A stretch of DNA of 64,000 nt from Catonia carolina (GCA_035578175.1 JAQMRL010000008.1:5618883-5682882), one strand, 5' to 3'. Counted from the first letter of the stretch, positions 43,424-53,662 are shown. A program made the numbers and translations. The notes: generated from the letters alone by a model not told the origin.

Positions 43424-43553
43424 CTGCTGCATTGAGATTGAATACTGGATTGAAAGAGCTTTATTTAGCTGACAATTGCCTCGGTGTGAATGACGCGAGT
43501 CAACTTGGAGCAATGTTGAAATGTAACAGCACTTTACAACTTTTGGACATAAG
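43424..43553 (+). CDS. PPP1R37: PPP1R37 exon: LRR region
   Basis: 130 nt, with two bases completing the Ala codon begun in the previous exon and two bases (AG) left over; acceptor TGTATTTTGCAG, donor GTAAATG. It encodes AALRLNTGLKELYLADNCLG and LGAMLKCNSTLQLLDI, matching the vertebrate TALKMNMNLRELYLADNKL..LLKFNCSLQILDL segment. The leftover AG plus T of the next exon gives Ser. Confidence 0.9.
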
Positions 43554-43644
43554 GTAAATGTAATTTTTTTTGTTTCAAAGCTTTTGGTTTTGTATTTTTA
43601 TTATCCGTACTATTATATGTTAGATAACAATGGTATGTATTTTT

Positions 43645-44030
43645 ACTTTCTCTTGCTCTATATGAATATATATAGGAAGGAAAGTATTGTTTTCATGTCG
43701 ATTGTTTGAGATCGAGTTTTCCCCGGATCTACATGTTTTCAGACCTCCTGAACCCAAAAAACATGTTTTTAGCAATTGGTCTGTGTGTGTGTGTGTGAAC
43801 AGAATATCTTAGGAACGGAACATCGTACGAACTTGAAACTTAGTTAGGTACCACTAGAGGACCCAACACAAACATTTTCATCAAAATCGGTCAACCAGAA
43901 GTAGTAGTTTATTCTTGTAATTTTTCACTTTTTTGCGATTTCCTCAAAAACGGATCCTACGATTTTTTTAAAAATTACCTCATCTACTAAATTTTTTATG
44001 CTCTACAAGATAGGGTAGGCGCCAAATTTC
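43645..44030 (+). mobile_element. DINE/HINE-like repeat, copy 5 (3'-truncated)
   Basis: ACTTTCTCTTGC start, GACCTCCTGAACCCA, short (GT)n (43782-43796) and AAGATAGGGTAGGCGCC, then the similarity ends abruptly. Confidence 0.72.
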
Positions 44031-44039
44031 AACTTCATA

Positions 44040-44670
44040 TAATTTCATTTTTAAGATATTTTGTCACACATCAGACCAATTGCTAAGAACATGGTTTTTT
44101 TCAGTTCAGTGGCTCTGAAAACATGTATTCTGGTGAAAACTTAATTTAAAAATATCTACATGAAAATAGTGTAAAATATGCAACTGTGGTTTATGAAGAG
44201 TTATTACTGTATTGGATTATTGATAATTTTTTTTTTAACAGAATAGTATTTCTTTTGCAATCAGTTAATAAATACAATAACTTTGAGCAAATATGAGAAA
44301 ATCTGAGTAATGTCCTTAGAATTAAAACACAAACCACACTCAGTAGTGTGTTTGAAAAAGACCAAACTGTGAAGAAAAAATATATATATCTATACAAAAT
44401 CAAACTTGATGAACCGTGAATCAACATCCCGAAACACAAAGTTTTGAAGTTGGAGATGACAATGAGGATGTTAGAGATGAAAACGACCCCAATTGTGAGA
44501 TGCCGATGATTAGGAGTGGAAGTAGAAAAGATAAAAAAAATTTAAATGACTAACAAAATCGTAGAGGTAAGTCGAATGGTTTAAAACGTTTCAGTCTGTG
44601 AGTATTTTGGCCATTGTCAAGGAGATTAATCGCTAATGGATTCTGGTGGTCTTCTAGTTTTTGTAAATGT
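44040..44670. other. Intronic sequence, nothing recognised
   Basis: No supported exon or repeat. A short acidic frame near 44440-44540 has no family match that I recognise. Confidence 0.35.
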
Positions 44671-44678
44671 TTTTTGCT

Positions 44679-45002
44679 ATAGGTCCAGCGTCTCTTAGTT
44701 TGCTCCTAATTTAAACAAATAATGACGTCACTGAGCATGCGCATTATATCAAAAATGTGTACATGCTGATTAAAAAGTAACAACAAAATACTTTCAAAAG
44801 TATTTAAATACAAAATACTTTTAACAGTATTTTTATAAATGAAATTGTTAGGCCTACATCATATCATGACTGATGTTTTTAGTACTTAATTTAAAAAATA
44901 GTTAATACGACATCCGTAAAGTGGCAGACTCTTGCGTGCACCCTGTAGTGGGTGGCTTTTGTTTGTTGACAGTAGGAGCAAACTAAGAACGGCTTAACTG
45001 TA
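44679..45002. mobile_element. Possible MITE with 15-bp core inverted repeat
   Basis: CTTAGTTTGCTCCTA (about 44694-44708) recurs inverted as TAGGAGCAAACTAAG (44973-44987), with further pairing outward (CCAGCGTCT / AAGCCGTTCT). TA lies at the outer sides. About 320 bp, non-coding. Confidence 0.4.
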
Positions 45003-45110
45003 TGTTGTTAAATATCTTCTTTTATGAAGGGCAGGTTTAGTCATTGTGTAGTATTTTATTTGTTACATACCATGGGGCTGCAGTGATCAGATAAATAATT
45101 TTCCATTTTT

Positions 45111-46050
45111 ACTTTCTCTTGCCTATATAAATATATAGGAAGGAAAGTATTGTTTTCATGTCGATTTTTCGAAATCGAGTTTTCACCGGATCTATACGTT
45201 TTCAGACCCCCTGAACCCAAAAAACATGTTTTTAGCGATTGGTCTGTGTGTGTGTGTGTATGTGAACAGAATATCTCAAGAACGGAACATCGTACGAACT
45301 TGAAACTTGAAACTTAAGTTACATACCACTACCGGACTCGACACGAACATTTTCATCAAAATCGGTCAACCGGAAGTGGTAGTTTATTCGTGTAATTTTT
45401 CACTTTTTTGCGATTTTCTCAAAAACTGGTCCTACGATTTTTTTAAAAATCGCCTGGTTTACTCAATTTTTTATTCTCTACAAGATAGGGTAGGCGTCAT
45501 GTTTGCTGAAATTCTGCGTGTGGCTGTTTTCACGTAAAAACGTTGTTTTTTTAAGATTACAGCTTTAATATGCATTTTAGCGCAAAACTTTATATAATAA
45601 AAGTTGTAGAGAATTGAAAATTCTACAACTTTTATTTCAAACAATTTTTTGTATAACGCTTAGTTTAGCGGTAATTTGCGATTTTCTGTTTTTTTTCTCA
45701 CGAAAATGTGTGAAAAATTGATTTTTTTAAGATTTCGGCCTTAGTATGCATTTTACGACAAAAGTGTATATAATTTAATTTATAGAAAATTAAAAGATCT
45801 ACAACTTTTATTTAAAGCATTTTTCTCTACAGAGCCTAGTTTAGAGAGAAAGAGTGATTTTCCGTATTTCTAAGCCAAACTGAGGTTGATTTTCATTTTG
45901 CAACATTCACTCATGATTAAAATAAGGTTATGTTTTTGAGGTTAGTTTTTTGTTTATTTCTAATATTTTATTAATAATGTTAGGTTTATTGTTAATTATT
46001 TGCATTGGCAAGAGAAAGTTGTGTGAGTGTTTCACACCAGATTTTTTTTT
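45111..46050 (+). mobile_element. DINE/HINE-like repeat, copy 6, full length, abutting a PPP1R37 acceptor
   Basis: The cleanest copy (about 940 bp): ACTTTCTCTTGCC start, (GT)n at 45245-45262, CTACAACTTTTATTT hairpins, inverted GGCAAGAGAAAGT near 46007-46019, stem-loop GTGTGAGTGTTTCACAC (46021-46037), then CAGATTTTTTTTT. The acceptor AG of the next PPP1R37 exon (46056-46057) is only a few bases past the element's T-run. Confidence 0.78.
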
Positions 46051-46057
46051 ATTCCAG

Positions 46058-46205
46058 TAACAACAATGTTCAAGATGGTGGTATGAAACATATAACCGAT
46101 GGTCTCAACGAACAGAGTTTACAATCTGAAACCGGTTTAGGTGTTCTGGTTGTATGGAACAACCATCTTACGCTAAACTCATCGCAGTATATATCTAGAA
46201 TATTG
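46058..46205 (+). CDS. PPP1R37: PPP1R37 exon: LRR region, donor amplified downstream
   Basis: 148 nt: one base completing Ser, then 49 codons, phase 0 at the end; acceptor ATTTTTTTTTATTCCAG. It encodes NNNVQDGGMKHITDGLNEQS and GLGVLVVWNNHLTLNSSQYI then SRIL. It matches the vertebrate NNHVLDSGLAYICEGLKEQ...LVTLVLWNNQLTHTGMAFL region. The donor is ATATTG|GTGTGT. The last ~25 bases of the exon plus the donor form the first unit of a ten-unit 72-bp array, so nine further identical or near-identical donors follow. The conserved end of this exon in relatives supports use of the first donor, but which donor is used cannot be told from sequence. Confidence 0.86.
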
Positions 46206-46900
46206 GTGTGTATTTCTATTATCTTTATTTTTTATTACATTATCATTGTTTCATCGCAGTATATATCTAGAATATTGGTGTGTATTTCTATTATCTTTAT
46301 TTTTTATTACATTATCATTGTTTCATCGCAGTATATATCTAAAATATTGGTGTGTATTTCTATTATCTTTATTTTTTATTACATTATCATTGTTTCATCG
46401 CAGTATATATCTAGAATATTGGTGTGTATTTCTATTATCTTTATTTTTTATTACATTATCATTGTTTCATCGCAGTATATATCTAGAATATTGGTGTGTA
46501 TTTCTATTATCTTTATTTTTTATTACATTATCATTGTTTCATCGCAGTATATATCTAGAATATTGGTGTGTATTTCTATTATCTTTATTTTTTATTACAT
46601 TATCATTGTTTCATCGCAGTATATATCTAGAATATTGGTGTGTATTTCTATTATCTTTATTTTTTATCACATTATCATTGTTTCATCGCAGTATATATCT
46701 AGAATATTGGTGTGTATTTCTATTATCTTTATTTTTTATCACATTATCATTGTTTCATCGCAGTATATATCTAGAATATTGGTGTGTATTTCTATTATCT
46801 TTATTTTTTATTACATTATCATTGTTTCATCGCAGTATATATCTAGAATATTGGTGTGTATTTCTATTATCTTTATTTTTTATTACATTATCATTGTGTC
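46181..46900 (+). repeat. 72-bp x 10 tandem array copying a splice donor of PPP1R37
   Basis: ATCGCAGTATATATCT recurs at 46181, 46253, 46325, 46397, 46469, 46541, 46613, 46685, 46757 and 46829, exactly 72 bp apart. Units are nearly identical (unit 3 has TCTAAAATA; units 6 and 7 end with TTTTTATCAC). Each unit contains a pyrimidine-rich stretch, TTTCATCGCAG (acceptor-like), 18 nt coding YISRIL, and GTGTGTATTT (donor). Because 72 is divisible by 3 and the unit has no in-frame stop, the array is open in two frames. Read through, it gives a 24-residue hydrophobic repeat. Confidence 0.95.
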
Positions 46901-46960
46901 TTGCATCTTGTTCTGAACACATCGATTATAGCGTTAACATGCAGCTTATTCACCGGCTAA

Positions 46961-48937
46961 CACGTTCAATGCTACTGCCTAATTTTCAATTTAACGCGTG
47001 TGACTGATGGTAAGATGCGACCCCATTTTGGCATGACGCGAATTGCGTCATGAACAACTTTTTTGACTCTACTTGTTTTAAAATTTCAAATCCATTATTT
47101 TTGTTATAAAATATCATAATTTGGTTACAAGATAAAGACTTGCCACAAAATCAATAAAGATAAGAAAAAAATTATTGTTTCGGATGATAGTTATTCCATG
47201 CGAAGGGTTGTGGTTTCGATTATTCACTACATTTTGAAGGAAATGAGGTTACTTTTCACTAAAATCATTCAAAATTCACTTTCATCGCAAATTTTCAAAA
47301 TATTTCCTCCAAAGTATAGCTAACTATATACTTAGGTAGAAAATTATGTAACTTGTAAATAGACCTGTAGCCATATATAGGGTGATTCAAAAAGAGCGCC
47401 GGTTTTGATATATCAAATTAAGAGATTTATTTTATTGAAAAACTGAAAATAAATACATCAACAAGTTCATCTTACCTTCCGATTTCATGTATGAAAAATG
47501 ATGTCATGCATGTGTCCTCCTCTACTGCGCTGGCACGCATCAACTCTGTCCATGAAATTGGATATTACTGCACAAGTTTCGACTTCCATTTGCCCGATAA
47601 CCCGTCGAATTTCCTCCTTCAAGTCATTGATGTTTCGGGGTTTATTGGCATACACCAATGGCTTCAGATGACCCCAAAGATGAAAGTCACAAGGCGTCAA
47701 GTCACACGACCTTGGTGGCCATTGATGGTCGGAATTACGAGAAATGATGCGATCCTGGAACCGTTCACGGAGCAACAACATTGTTTCTCGTGCAGCAACT
47801 GAATTTTATACGGGTGATATTGGAGATCGTACCGAAGAATTCTCCGTACAGAAGAACATCGTAAACCCAATTGTTGAGAACGGCGACGTATTGATTTTGC
47901 TGGGCTAACAGCCACACTGTCACGAACCAACGCAACGTTCTGCTCAGTTCAGCCAGAACGACGACGTCCAGAACTTTTAAGGTCGACTGTTGAACCCGTC
48001 TCAAAAAACTTTTTCATGAGCCTGCAAACTGTTGATTCATTCGGTGCCTCATTACGTCCTAGAGTACCGTGAAGTCGCCTGACAGTAGCCGCATAACTCT
48101 CTCCACTCTGGTAAAATGTTTTGACGATTAACACTCGTGCAATAGTAAACTTCTCCATGGTTAGACACAGACTGCGAGAGTACTACACTGCGAACAAGAG
48201 AAACTACAACTGAATCGTCAATCGGAATGTTCTCCGAAATAGAAATGAGGTCTAACAATGTTGCCAACCGATAAACAAAAATTTACCAGCCGTTTAAAAA
48301 CCGGCGCTCTTTTTGAATCACCCGTTATATCCGTACCTTAAATAAGTAATACAAATCCAGAGAGAAGTCGCTAATACAAATAAAATTTAATTGAAATGTC
48401 AGAAATATGAAATTGCTAAATTTATTTTGTTTTTCTAATTTTAGTTCCAGAGTTTATAACTTGAATACATTTTGCAAAAGTACTTTCAATTGCGTAATGA
48501 AACACTGTATTATCTTCACATTAGAATAAACAGTAGGCTGTGGTTAGTGTCCTTATAAACTAATACAACAATTATAAATTACACTTACCTTTTTTGATTT
48601 ATAAAAACATTAAAAACAGAACGTTATAAATAAATAATACTTAAAAAAACACTCAAAAAAAAACATATAAAATGTACTAAAATAAAAGATAGGATTACAA
48701 AAAAGCGCACATTTAAAAACCTGTCAAAATAAAATATGAAGGTGCAGCCGAAAACTAACTTGACAGTATCGTAGTTTAAACAGGAATGAGTGGCTACAGA
48801 AATTTTATTGCTTTCAACCCTACCTGCAGTAAAATCTACCCTTAACAAAAGATTCAGGTCTATGATGCAAATTGCATCATGCCGCCAGGTGGGAATGTTC
48901 TACTCGACGCAGATTGCGTCAAGCCGCACTGAGTGTG
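46961..48937. mobile_element. piggyBac-like non-autonomous element carrying a rosa-like insertion
   Basis: Left end after CTAA reads CACGTTCAATGC; right end before TTAA (48938-48941) is, inverted, CACACTCAGTGC. Near both ends are palindromic motifs of the same kind (ATGACGCGAATTGCGTCATG at about 47030-47050; GACGCAGATTGCGTC at about 48905-48920; GATGCAAATTGCATC at about 48864-48880). TTAA targets and CACNNTCARTGC-type ends suggest piggyBac. No transposase is visible. The rosa-like copy at 47380-48323 lies within it. Confidence 0.45.
47380..48323 (-). mobile_element. Rosa-like mariner remnant (copy c), 944 bp
   Basis: Same ends and organisation as copy b at 40620 (terminal repeat GGGTGATTCAAAAAGAGCGC). 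Minus-strand N-terminal HTH half (MEKFTIARVLIVKTFYQSGE) ends at HPYKIQL. After the deletion the C-terminal part reads LLLRERFQDRIISRNSDHQW, PPRSCDLTPCDFHLWGHLKP and HMHDIIFHT. The third catalytic Asp (LTPCD) is kept, the first two are gone. Confidence 0.87.
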
Positions 48938-48939
48938 TT

Positions 48940-49085
48940 AACTGTATGATAGTTAATTATAATATGATGAACAGAATTGCGGCAATAGATCCATTTTGTC
49001 AGAGCCGAGCATCGTATACTTCAGCCATTCTTAAGCCTTTCAAGGTAAAAGTTTTCAAGCAATTCCACATTATGTGCGTGTTAAT
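48940..49085. other. Short unique intronic spacer
   Basis: Lies between the TTAA-flanked element and the next DINE-like copy. Nothing recognised. Confidence 0.4.
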
Positions 49086-49089
49086 TTTT

Positions 49090-50020
49090 ACTTTCTCTTG
49101 CCTATATGAATATATAGGAAGGAAAGTATTGTTTTCATGTTGATTTTTGGAAATCGAGTTTTCACCGGATCTATACGTTTTCAGACCCCCTGAACCCAAA
49201 AAACATGTTTTTAGCGATTGGTCTGTGTGTGTGTGTATACAAAATATCTCAAGAACGGAACATCGTACGAACTTGAAACATGAAACTTAAGTTACATACC
49301 ACTACCGGACCCGACATGAACATTTTCATAAAAATCGGTCAACCGGAAGTAGTAGTTTATTCGTGTAATTTTTCACTTTTTTGTGATTTTCTCAAAAACT
49401 GGTCCTACGATTCTTTTTAAAATCGCCTCATTTACTCAGTTTTTTATTCTCTACAAGATAGGATAGGCGTCATGTTTGCTGAAATTCTGGGTGAGGCTGT
49501 TTTCACGTAAAACATTTTCTTTTTAAGATTGCGGCTTTAATATGCATTTTAGCGCAAAACGTTATATAATAAAAGTTGTAGAGAATTTAGAATTCTACAA
49601 CTTTTATTTCAAACATGTTTTTGTAAAACGCTTAGTTTAGCGGTAATTAGCGATTTTCTGTTTTTTTCTCACGAAAACGTGTGAAAAATTGATTTTTTTA
49701 AGATTTTGGCCTTGGTATGCATTTTACGACAAAAGTGTATTTAATCAAATTTATACGAAATTAAAAGATCTACAACTTTTATTGAAAGCGTTTTTCTCTA
49801 CAGAGCCTAGTTTAGCGTGAAAGAGTGATTTCCGTATTTTGAAGCCAAACAGGTCGATTTTCATTTTCCGTCTTTCACTCATGATTAAAATAAGGTTATG
49901 TTTTTAGAGGTTAGTTTTTTGTTTATTTCTAATGTTTTATTACTAATGTTTGGTTGTATTGTTAATCATTTGCATTGGCAAGAGAAAGTTGTGTGAGTGT
50001 TTCACACCAGATTTTTTTCT
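49090..50020 (+). mobile_element. DINE/HINE-like repeat, copy 7, full length
   Basis: ACTTTCTCTTGCC start, short (GT)n at 49222-49236, hairpins GTTGTAGAGAATTTAGAATT and its partner, inverted GGCAAGAGAAAGT, stem-loop GTGTGAGTGTTTCACAC (about 49992-50008) and CAGATTTTTTT. Its structure is the same as copy 6. Confidence 0.77.
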
Positions 50021-50229
50021 TATGTTTAGCTATAGAATGAGATACCAAGAGGTTCCGTGTAGTTTTGAATCACCCTGTATAACAGAGGTACGAGAGTAAG
50101 TATTAGCAACATCGCTGGCATTGGCTATGAAGTGGACAGTAGGCAATGCGTACAAATTATCAACTTTGAAAAATAGTATAGTTGTTGTAGGCTACCATTA
50201 ATCCGTTAATAGATAGTTTTCTATTGTTT

Positions 50230-50402
50230 TTTTTTTTTGGTTTAACGTCCGACTGTTCTGCAATTACTGCTAATGCAGACGGTGAATGATGAAATTATAT
50301 TTTGTAACGTATGAAAAAATGCCGTGCCTGAATGGGATTCGAACCCAAGACCGCATGATGAGAGGCGAGCACGTTACCAACTTCGCCAATGCGGCCGGCT
50401 AT
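50230..50402 (-). repeat. tRNA-headed SINE (family D), inverted copy
   Basis: Complement of the copy at 27396: T-run tail, CTGCAATTACTGCTAATGCA body, B box (GGGATTCGAACCC, about 50334-50346), head ending GCCAATGCGGCCGGC. Confidence 0.8.
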
Positions 50403-50495
50403 TTTTGTTTGTAAAACAATAAAGTTTAATGTTTATATTAATGTGTTCATCAAATAATTCAACCAATTTTAATTTTTGATTGTTTTGATTTTCAG

Positions 50496-50684
50496 AGTTG
50501 TAGTAAAACGCTTGAAATTTTAAACATCGGCCAAAATATATTGAGCAATGATGTTCTGTTTGTCAGTAAAAAATCTTTACAACAAAATCGAACATTACTT
50601 AGATTAGGTATGCAATCAACGCATCTGACTTGCGAAGGAGCTATCGCTTTAGCTGAAATAATCGCTGATAATTCTACTATTGAA
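50496..50684 (+). CDS. PPP1R37: PPP1R37 exon: LRR region
   Basis: 189 nt, 63 residues, phase 0 at both ends; acceptor TTGATTTTCAG, donor GTAAGT. It encodes SCSKTLEILNIGQNILSNDV and then NRTLLRLGMQSTHLTCEGAI. This aligns with the vertebrate QSLETLNLGHNPIGNEG...SVLRLGLASTKLTCEGAVAVAEF region. Phase 0 at its start means that any number of in-frame 18-nt micro-exons from the upstream 72-bp array would keep the frame. Confidence 0.92.
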
Positions 50685-50754
50685 GTAAGTTTTAATTGTT
50701 TTCTTTAATAAATATATTTTGATCATCATTTTTGTCTTTGTTTTCTGGTTTTTT

Positions 50755-51400
50755 ACTTTCTCTTGCTTATATGAATATATAGGAAGGAAAGTATTGTTTT
50801 ATGTAGATTTTCGAAATAGAGTTTTCACCGGATCTACACGTTTTCAGACCCCCTGAACCCAAAAAACATGTTTTTAGCAATTGGTCTGTGTTTGTGTGTG
50901 TATACAAAATATCTCAAAAACGGAACATCGTACGAACTTGAAACTTAAGTTACATACCCTTACCGGACCCGACACGAACATTTTCATCAAAATCGGTCAA
51001 CCGGAAGTAGTAGTTTATTCGTATAATTTTTTACTTTTTTGCGATTTTCTCAAAAACTGGTCCTACGATTTTTTATAAAATCGCCTCATTTACTCAATTT
51101 TTTATTCTCTACAAGATAGGGTAGGCGCCATGTTTGCTGAAATTCTTGGTGAGGGTGTTTTTACGTAAAAAAAGTGTTTTTTTAAGATTACGGCTTTAAT
51201 ATGTATTATAGCGCAAAAAATTTATATAATAAAAAATGTAGATAATTAAAAATTCTACAACTTTTATTTCAAACATTTTTTGTATAACGCTTAGTTTAGC
51301 GGTAATTAGCAATTTTCTGTTTTTTCTCACGAAAACGTGTGAAAAGTCGATTTTTTAAAGATTTTGGCCTTAGTATGCATTTAATGACAAAAGTGATATT
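50755..51400 (+). mobile_element. DINE/HINE-like repeat, copy 8 (3'-truncated)
   Basis: ACTTTCTCTTGCT start, GACCCCCTGAACCCA, imperfect (GT)n and TTTTGGCCTTAGTATGCATT, then loses similarity just before the DD41D mariner insertion. Confidence 0.72.
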
Positions 51401-51429
51401 TTCATATTACTGTAATTTAAAAATATATA

Positions 51430-52771
51430 CCGGGTGAGCATAAAGTCTTGCCCTGATTATAAAAATTGATTGCAGAATAACTGTTTGACATAATAATTTA
51501 AATTTTATGCTGTTACATAGGTTAGTGTTAATAGTTTTTTTTAAGATTACTTACATTAGTAAACTTCAACGTGTGCCCCCTTGGTAACTCGGAGAATGTC
51601 GAAGCGGTATTCCAGTTCCCACCAGGTGTTTTGTAACATGTGTTCTGTCACAGTACCCACAGCAGCTTGTATCCCTTCAGTTTGTCAACGTCAGCAACTG
51701 GTGTGGCGAAGACTCGATCGTTGGTATAGCCCCCAGAAAAAAAAGTCAAGGGGAGTAATGTCTGGAGAGCGGGGTGGCCAGGGTGTTGGACCATCCCTTC
51801 CAATCCAATGATCCGGAAATGTTTCATCCAGGAAATTATGCACTATCAAAGCCGAGTGGGGCGGTGCCCCATCTTGCTGGAAAATTATCCATGGTTGATA
51901 TTCTTCTAACTGTGGTGCAATGAACTGTTGCAAAACATCTAAGTAAATGTTAGCGTTAATGGTGTTTTCCGTGAAGAAAAACGGCCCGAAAACCTTATTA
52001 TGCATGAGGCCGCACCAAACATTCACATTTTTGCTGTCTCGCTGTAACTGTACAGTAGCATGTGGATTCTCTGATCCCCATATACGGACATTATGCCTAT
52101 TTACCATTCCACTGACATGAAAGGTGGATTCATCGGTAAAGCATATGCGATTTAAGTAATCGTTAGCGCCGTCAATCCTGTTGAGAATCTCAGTTGCGAA
52201 TTCTGCACATCTCAGCAAGTCATTCGGTTGCAAGGCCTGCACGATTTGCACTTTATAAGCATGCAACCTAAGCCTTTTATGAAGAATTTTCACCACACTT
52301 GCTTGCGGTATTTGAAGTTCACGTGATGCTTGACGAGTTGATTTAGACGGACTCCGTTGAAACGATTCCCGAACAAGATCAACAGTTGCTTTACTCACAC
52401 TAGGCCTGCCACTTCTAGGAAGATCTTCAACGCTGCCTGTTTCTTTAAACCTTTCATACCATCGCTTTATTGATTTAACATCAGGAGGGCTGCGACCATA
52501 AAAAGCCCGAAAATTACGCTGAACACTGATGGGCGATTTCGTTTCGTGAAACCAAAGCACACATTGTGCTTTCTCCTGCTTCAACGCCATTTCGCCAGCA
52601 ACTAACGTGAACTAACAGACCATGTCATTGTTGAGGAGCACTAGCGCCATCTATTGGTCACAAAATCTACTAACAATAACCTATGTAACAGCGCCAGATT
52701 TAAATTATTACGTCAAACAATTATTCTGTAATAAAATTTTATAATCAGGGTAAGACTTTATGCTGACCCGG
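51430..52771 (-). mobile_element. DD41D (rosa-type) mariner, full length, one frameshift
   Basis: 1342 bp, TA on both sides (51428-51429, 52772-52773). The ends CCGGGTGAGCATAAAGTCTT and inverted CCGGGTCAGCATAAAGTCTT match over at least 35 bp with few differences. It carries a single minus-strand transposase gene (52590 to 51556) that is open except for one indel. This is the best preserved DNA transposon in the window. Confidence 0.9.
51556..52590 (-). pseudogene. DD41D mariner transposase with a single frameshift near the C-terminus
   Basis: 299 residues are open from ATG 52590. The N-terminal part has two helix-turn-helix regions (about 1-110) with GSVEDLPRSGRPSVSK between them. Catalytic motifs are ICFTDEST (Asp153), IIFQQDGAPPH (Asp240) and RSPDITPLDFFFWG (Asp282), giving 41 residues between the second and third Asp, as in rosa-type elements. 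One extra base in the G-run just after DFFFWG (about 51728-51732) moves the frame. The natural C-terminal part continues in another frame to a stop at 51556-51558. A terminal-tail defect is the only lesion I can see. Confidence 0.88.
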
Positions 52772-52774
52772 TAC

Positions 52775-53400
52775 TTTTTTAATGTGTCCAAGAGACTCCA
52801 AAAAGGGAGAACAATAAATAGCACATGTGAAGATAAAACTGATTAGCCTAATTATTGATAAACAAATTCTTGTTACGGATCTGGCCAACTATTAATATAA
52901 ATTTCAGTATAAATGAATTTATTGCCTTACCTTTGGTTGCCTTTAAGTTTAAAAAACTTATGCGCGGTTCGGTGGTACCACTTTTTTCAGAGCAATATTA
53001 TTAAAATTTAAATTTAAATTTAAATGGAAAGTGTTGTTTTCATGTCGATTTTAAGAAATCCACATGAATTTTATGTCGAAAAATAAAGAAAAACTAGTTT
53101 TAATATGTATATAATAAAGTTTTTGTATCTTCACTCGTTTACTTTTTATTTCAAAACGGAAGTTATTTTCTGGATAACCCTCGTATATAGCGGGCATAAA
53201 TGTACATAAAGCTTTATAAATATGCAAGCTATACCGCCTTAAAGACTACCAGACTGAGTGCAATTGTCTCCCGTATTTTTAGGGTTAATAAATTAATGTG
53301 TCACTGGAAACCAAGAAGCCTTTTAACTTTTACGCAAACATTGGACAATTATCTCAAACTAAAGTTAGTGTGTTAATGTTTTTTTTCCTGTTTTGTTTTC
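52775..53400. other. Intronic sequence with repeat ends
   Basis: Contains a DINE-like fragment (about 53023-53064, GGAAAGTGTTGTTTTCATGT) joined to a solo mariner 3' end (about 53065-53183, ending GGATAACCCTCG then TA, same family as 41986). A segment at 53212-53248 is the inverted match of 57725-57765. Otherwise nothing recognised. Confidence 0.5.
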
Positions 53401-53403
53401 CAG

Positions 53404-53526
53404 AGAATAGATTTACGTGACAACAATCTTCAGGTCGCTGGATTAATGGCTCTTGTTCATTCAATGAAAGTAAACACGAGTGTAACGCAACTTGACTTAG
53501 ATGATTCACCGAGAAGAAAATATTCA
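53404..53526 (+). CDS. PPP1R37: PPP1R37 exon: last LRR
   Basis: 123 nt, 41 residues, phase 0 at both ends; acceptor TTTTGTTTTCCAG, donor GTAAGT. The peptide begins RIDLRDNNLQVAGLMALVHS and ends QLDLDDSPRRKYS. It aligns with vertebrate LRLDLRENEIKTGGLMALSLALKVN..LLRLDLDREPKK. Confidence 0.92.
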
Positions 53527-53610
53527 GTAAGTTGTGGATTAATTAACTTTTTTCACTTCTAGTAGTCAACTTATGGCTAATTATAATCGAGCACATGTTA
53601 CTACCTCAAT

Positions 53611-53631
53611 TTTTACTTTCTCTTCCGTATA

Positions 53632-53662
<31 letters not shown>

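Noticed and set aside
46246..47007. Long open frames of 253 and 303 codons with regular hydrophobic repeats, like a multi-pass membrane protein
   Set aside because: They come only from the 72-bp array, which has no stop in two frames; the real coding content is the PPP1R37 exon at 46058-46205.
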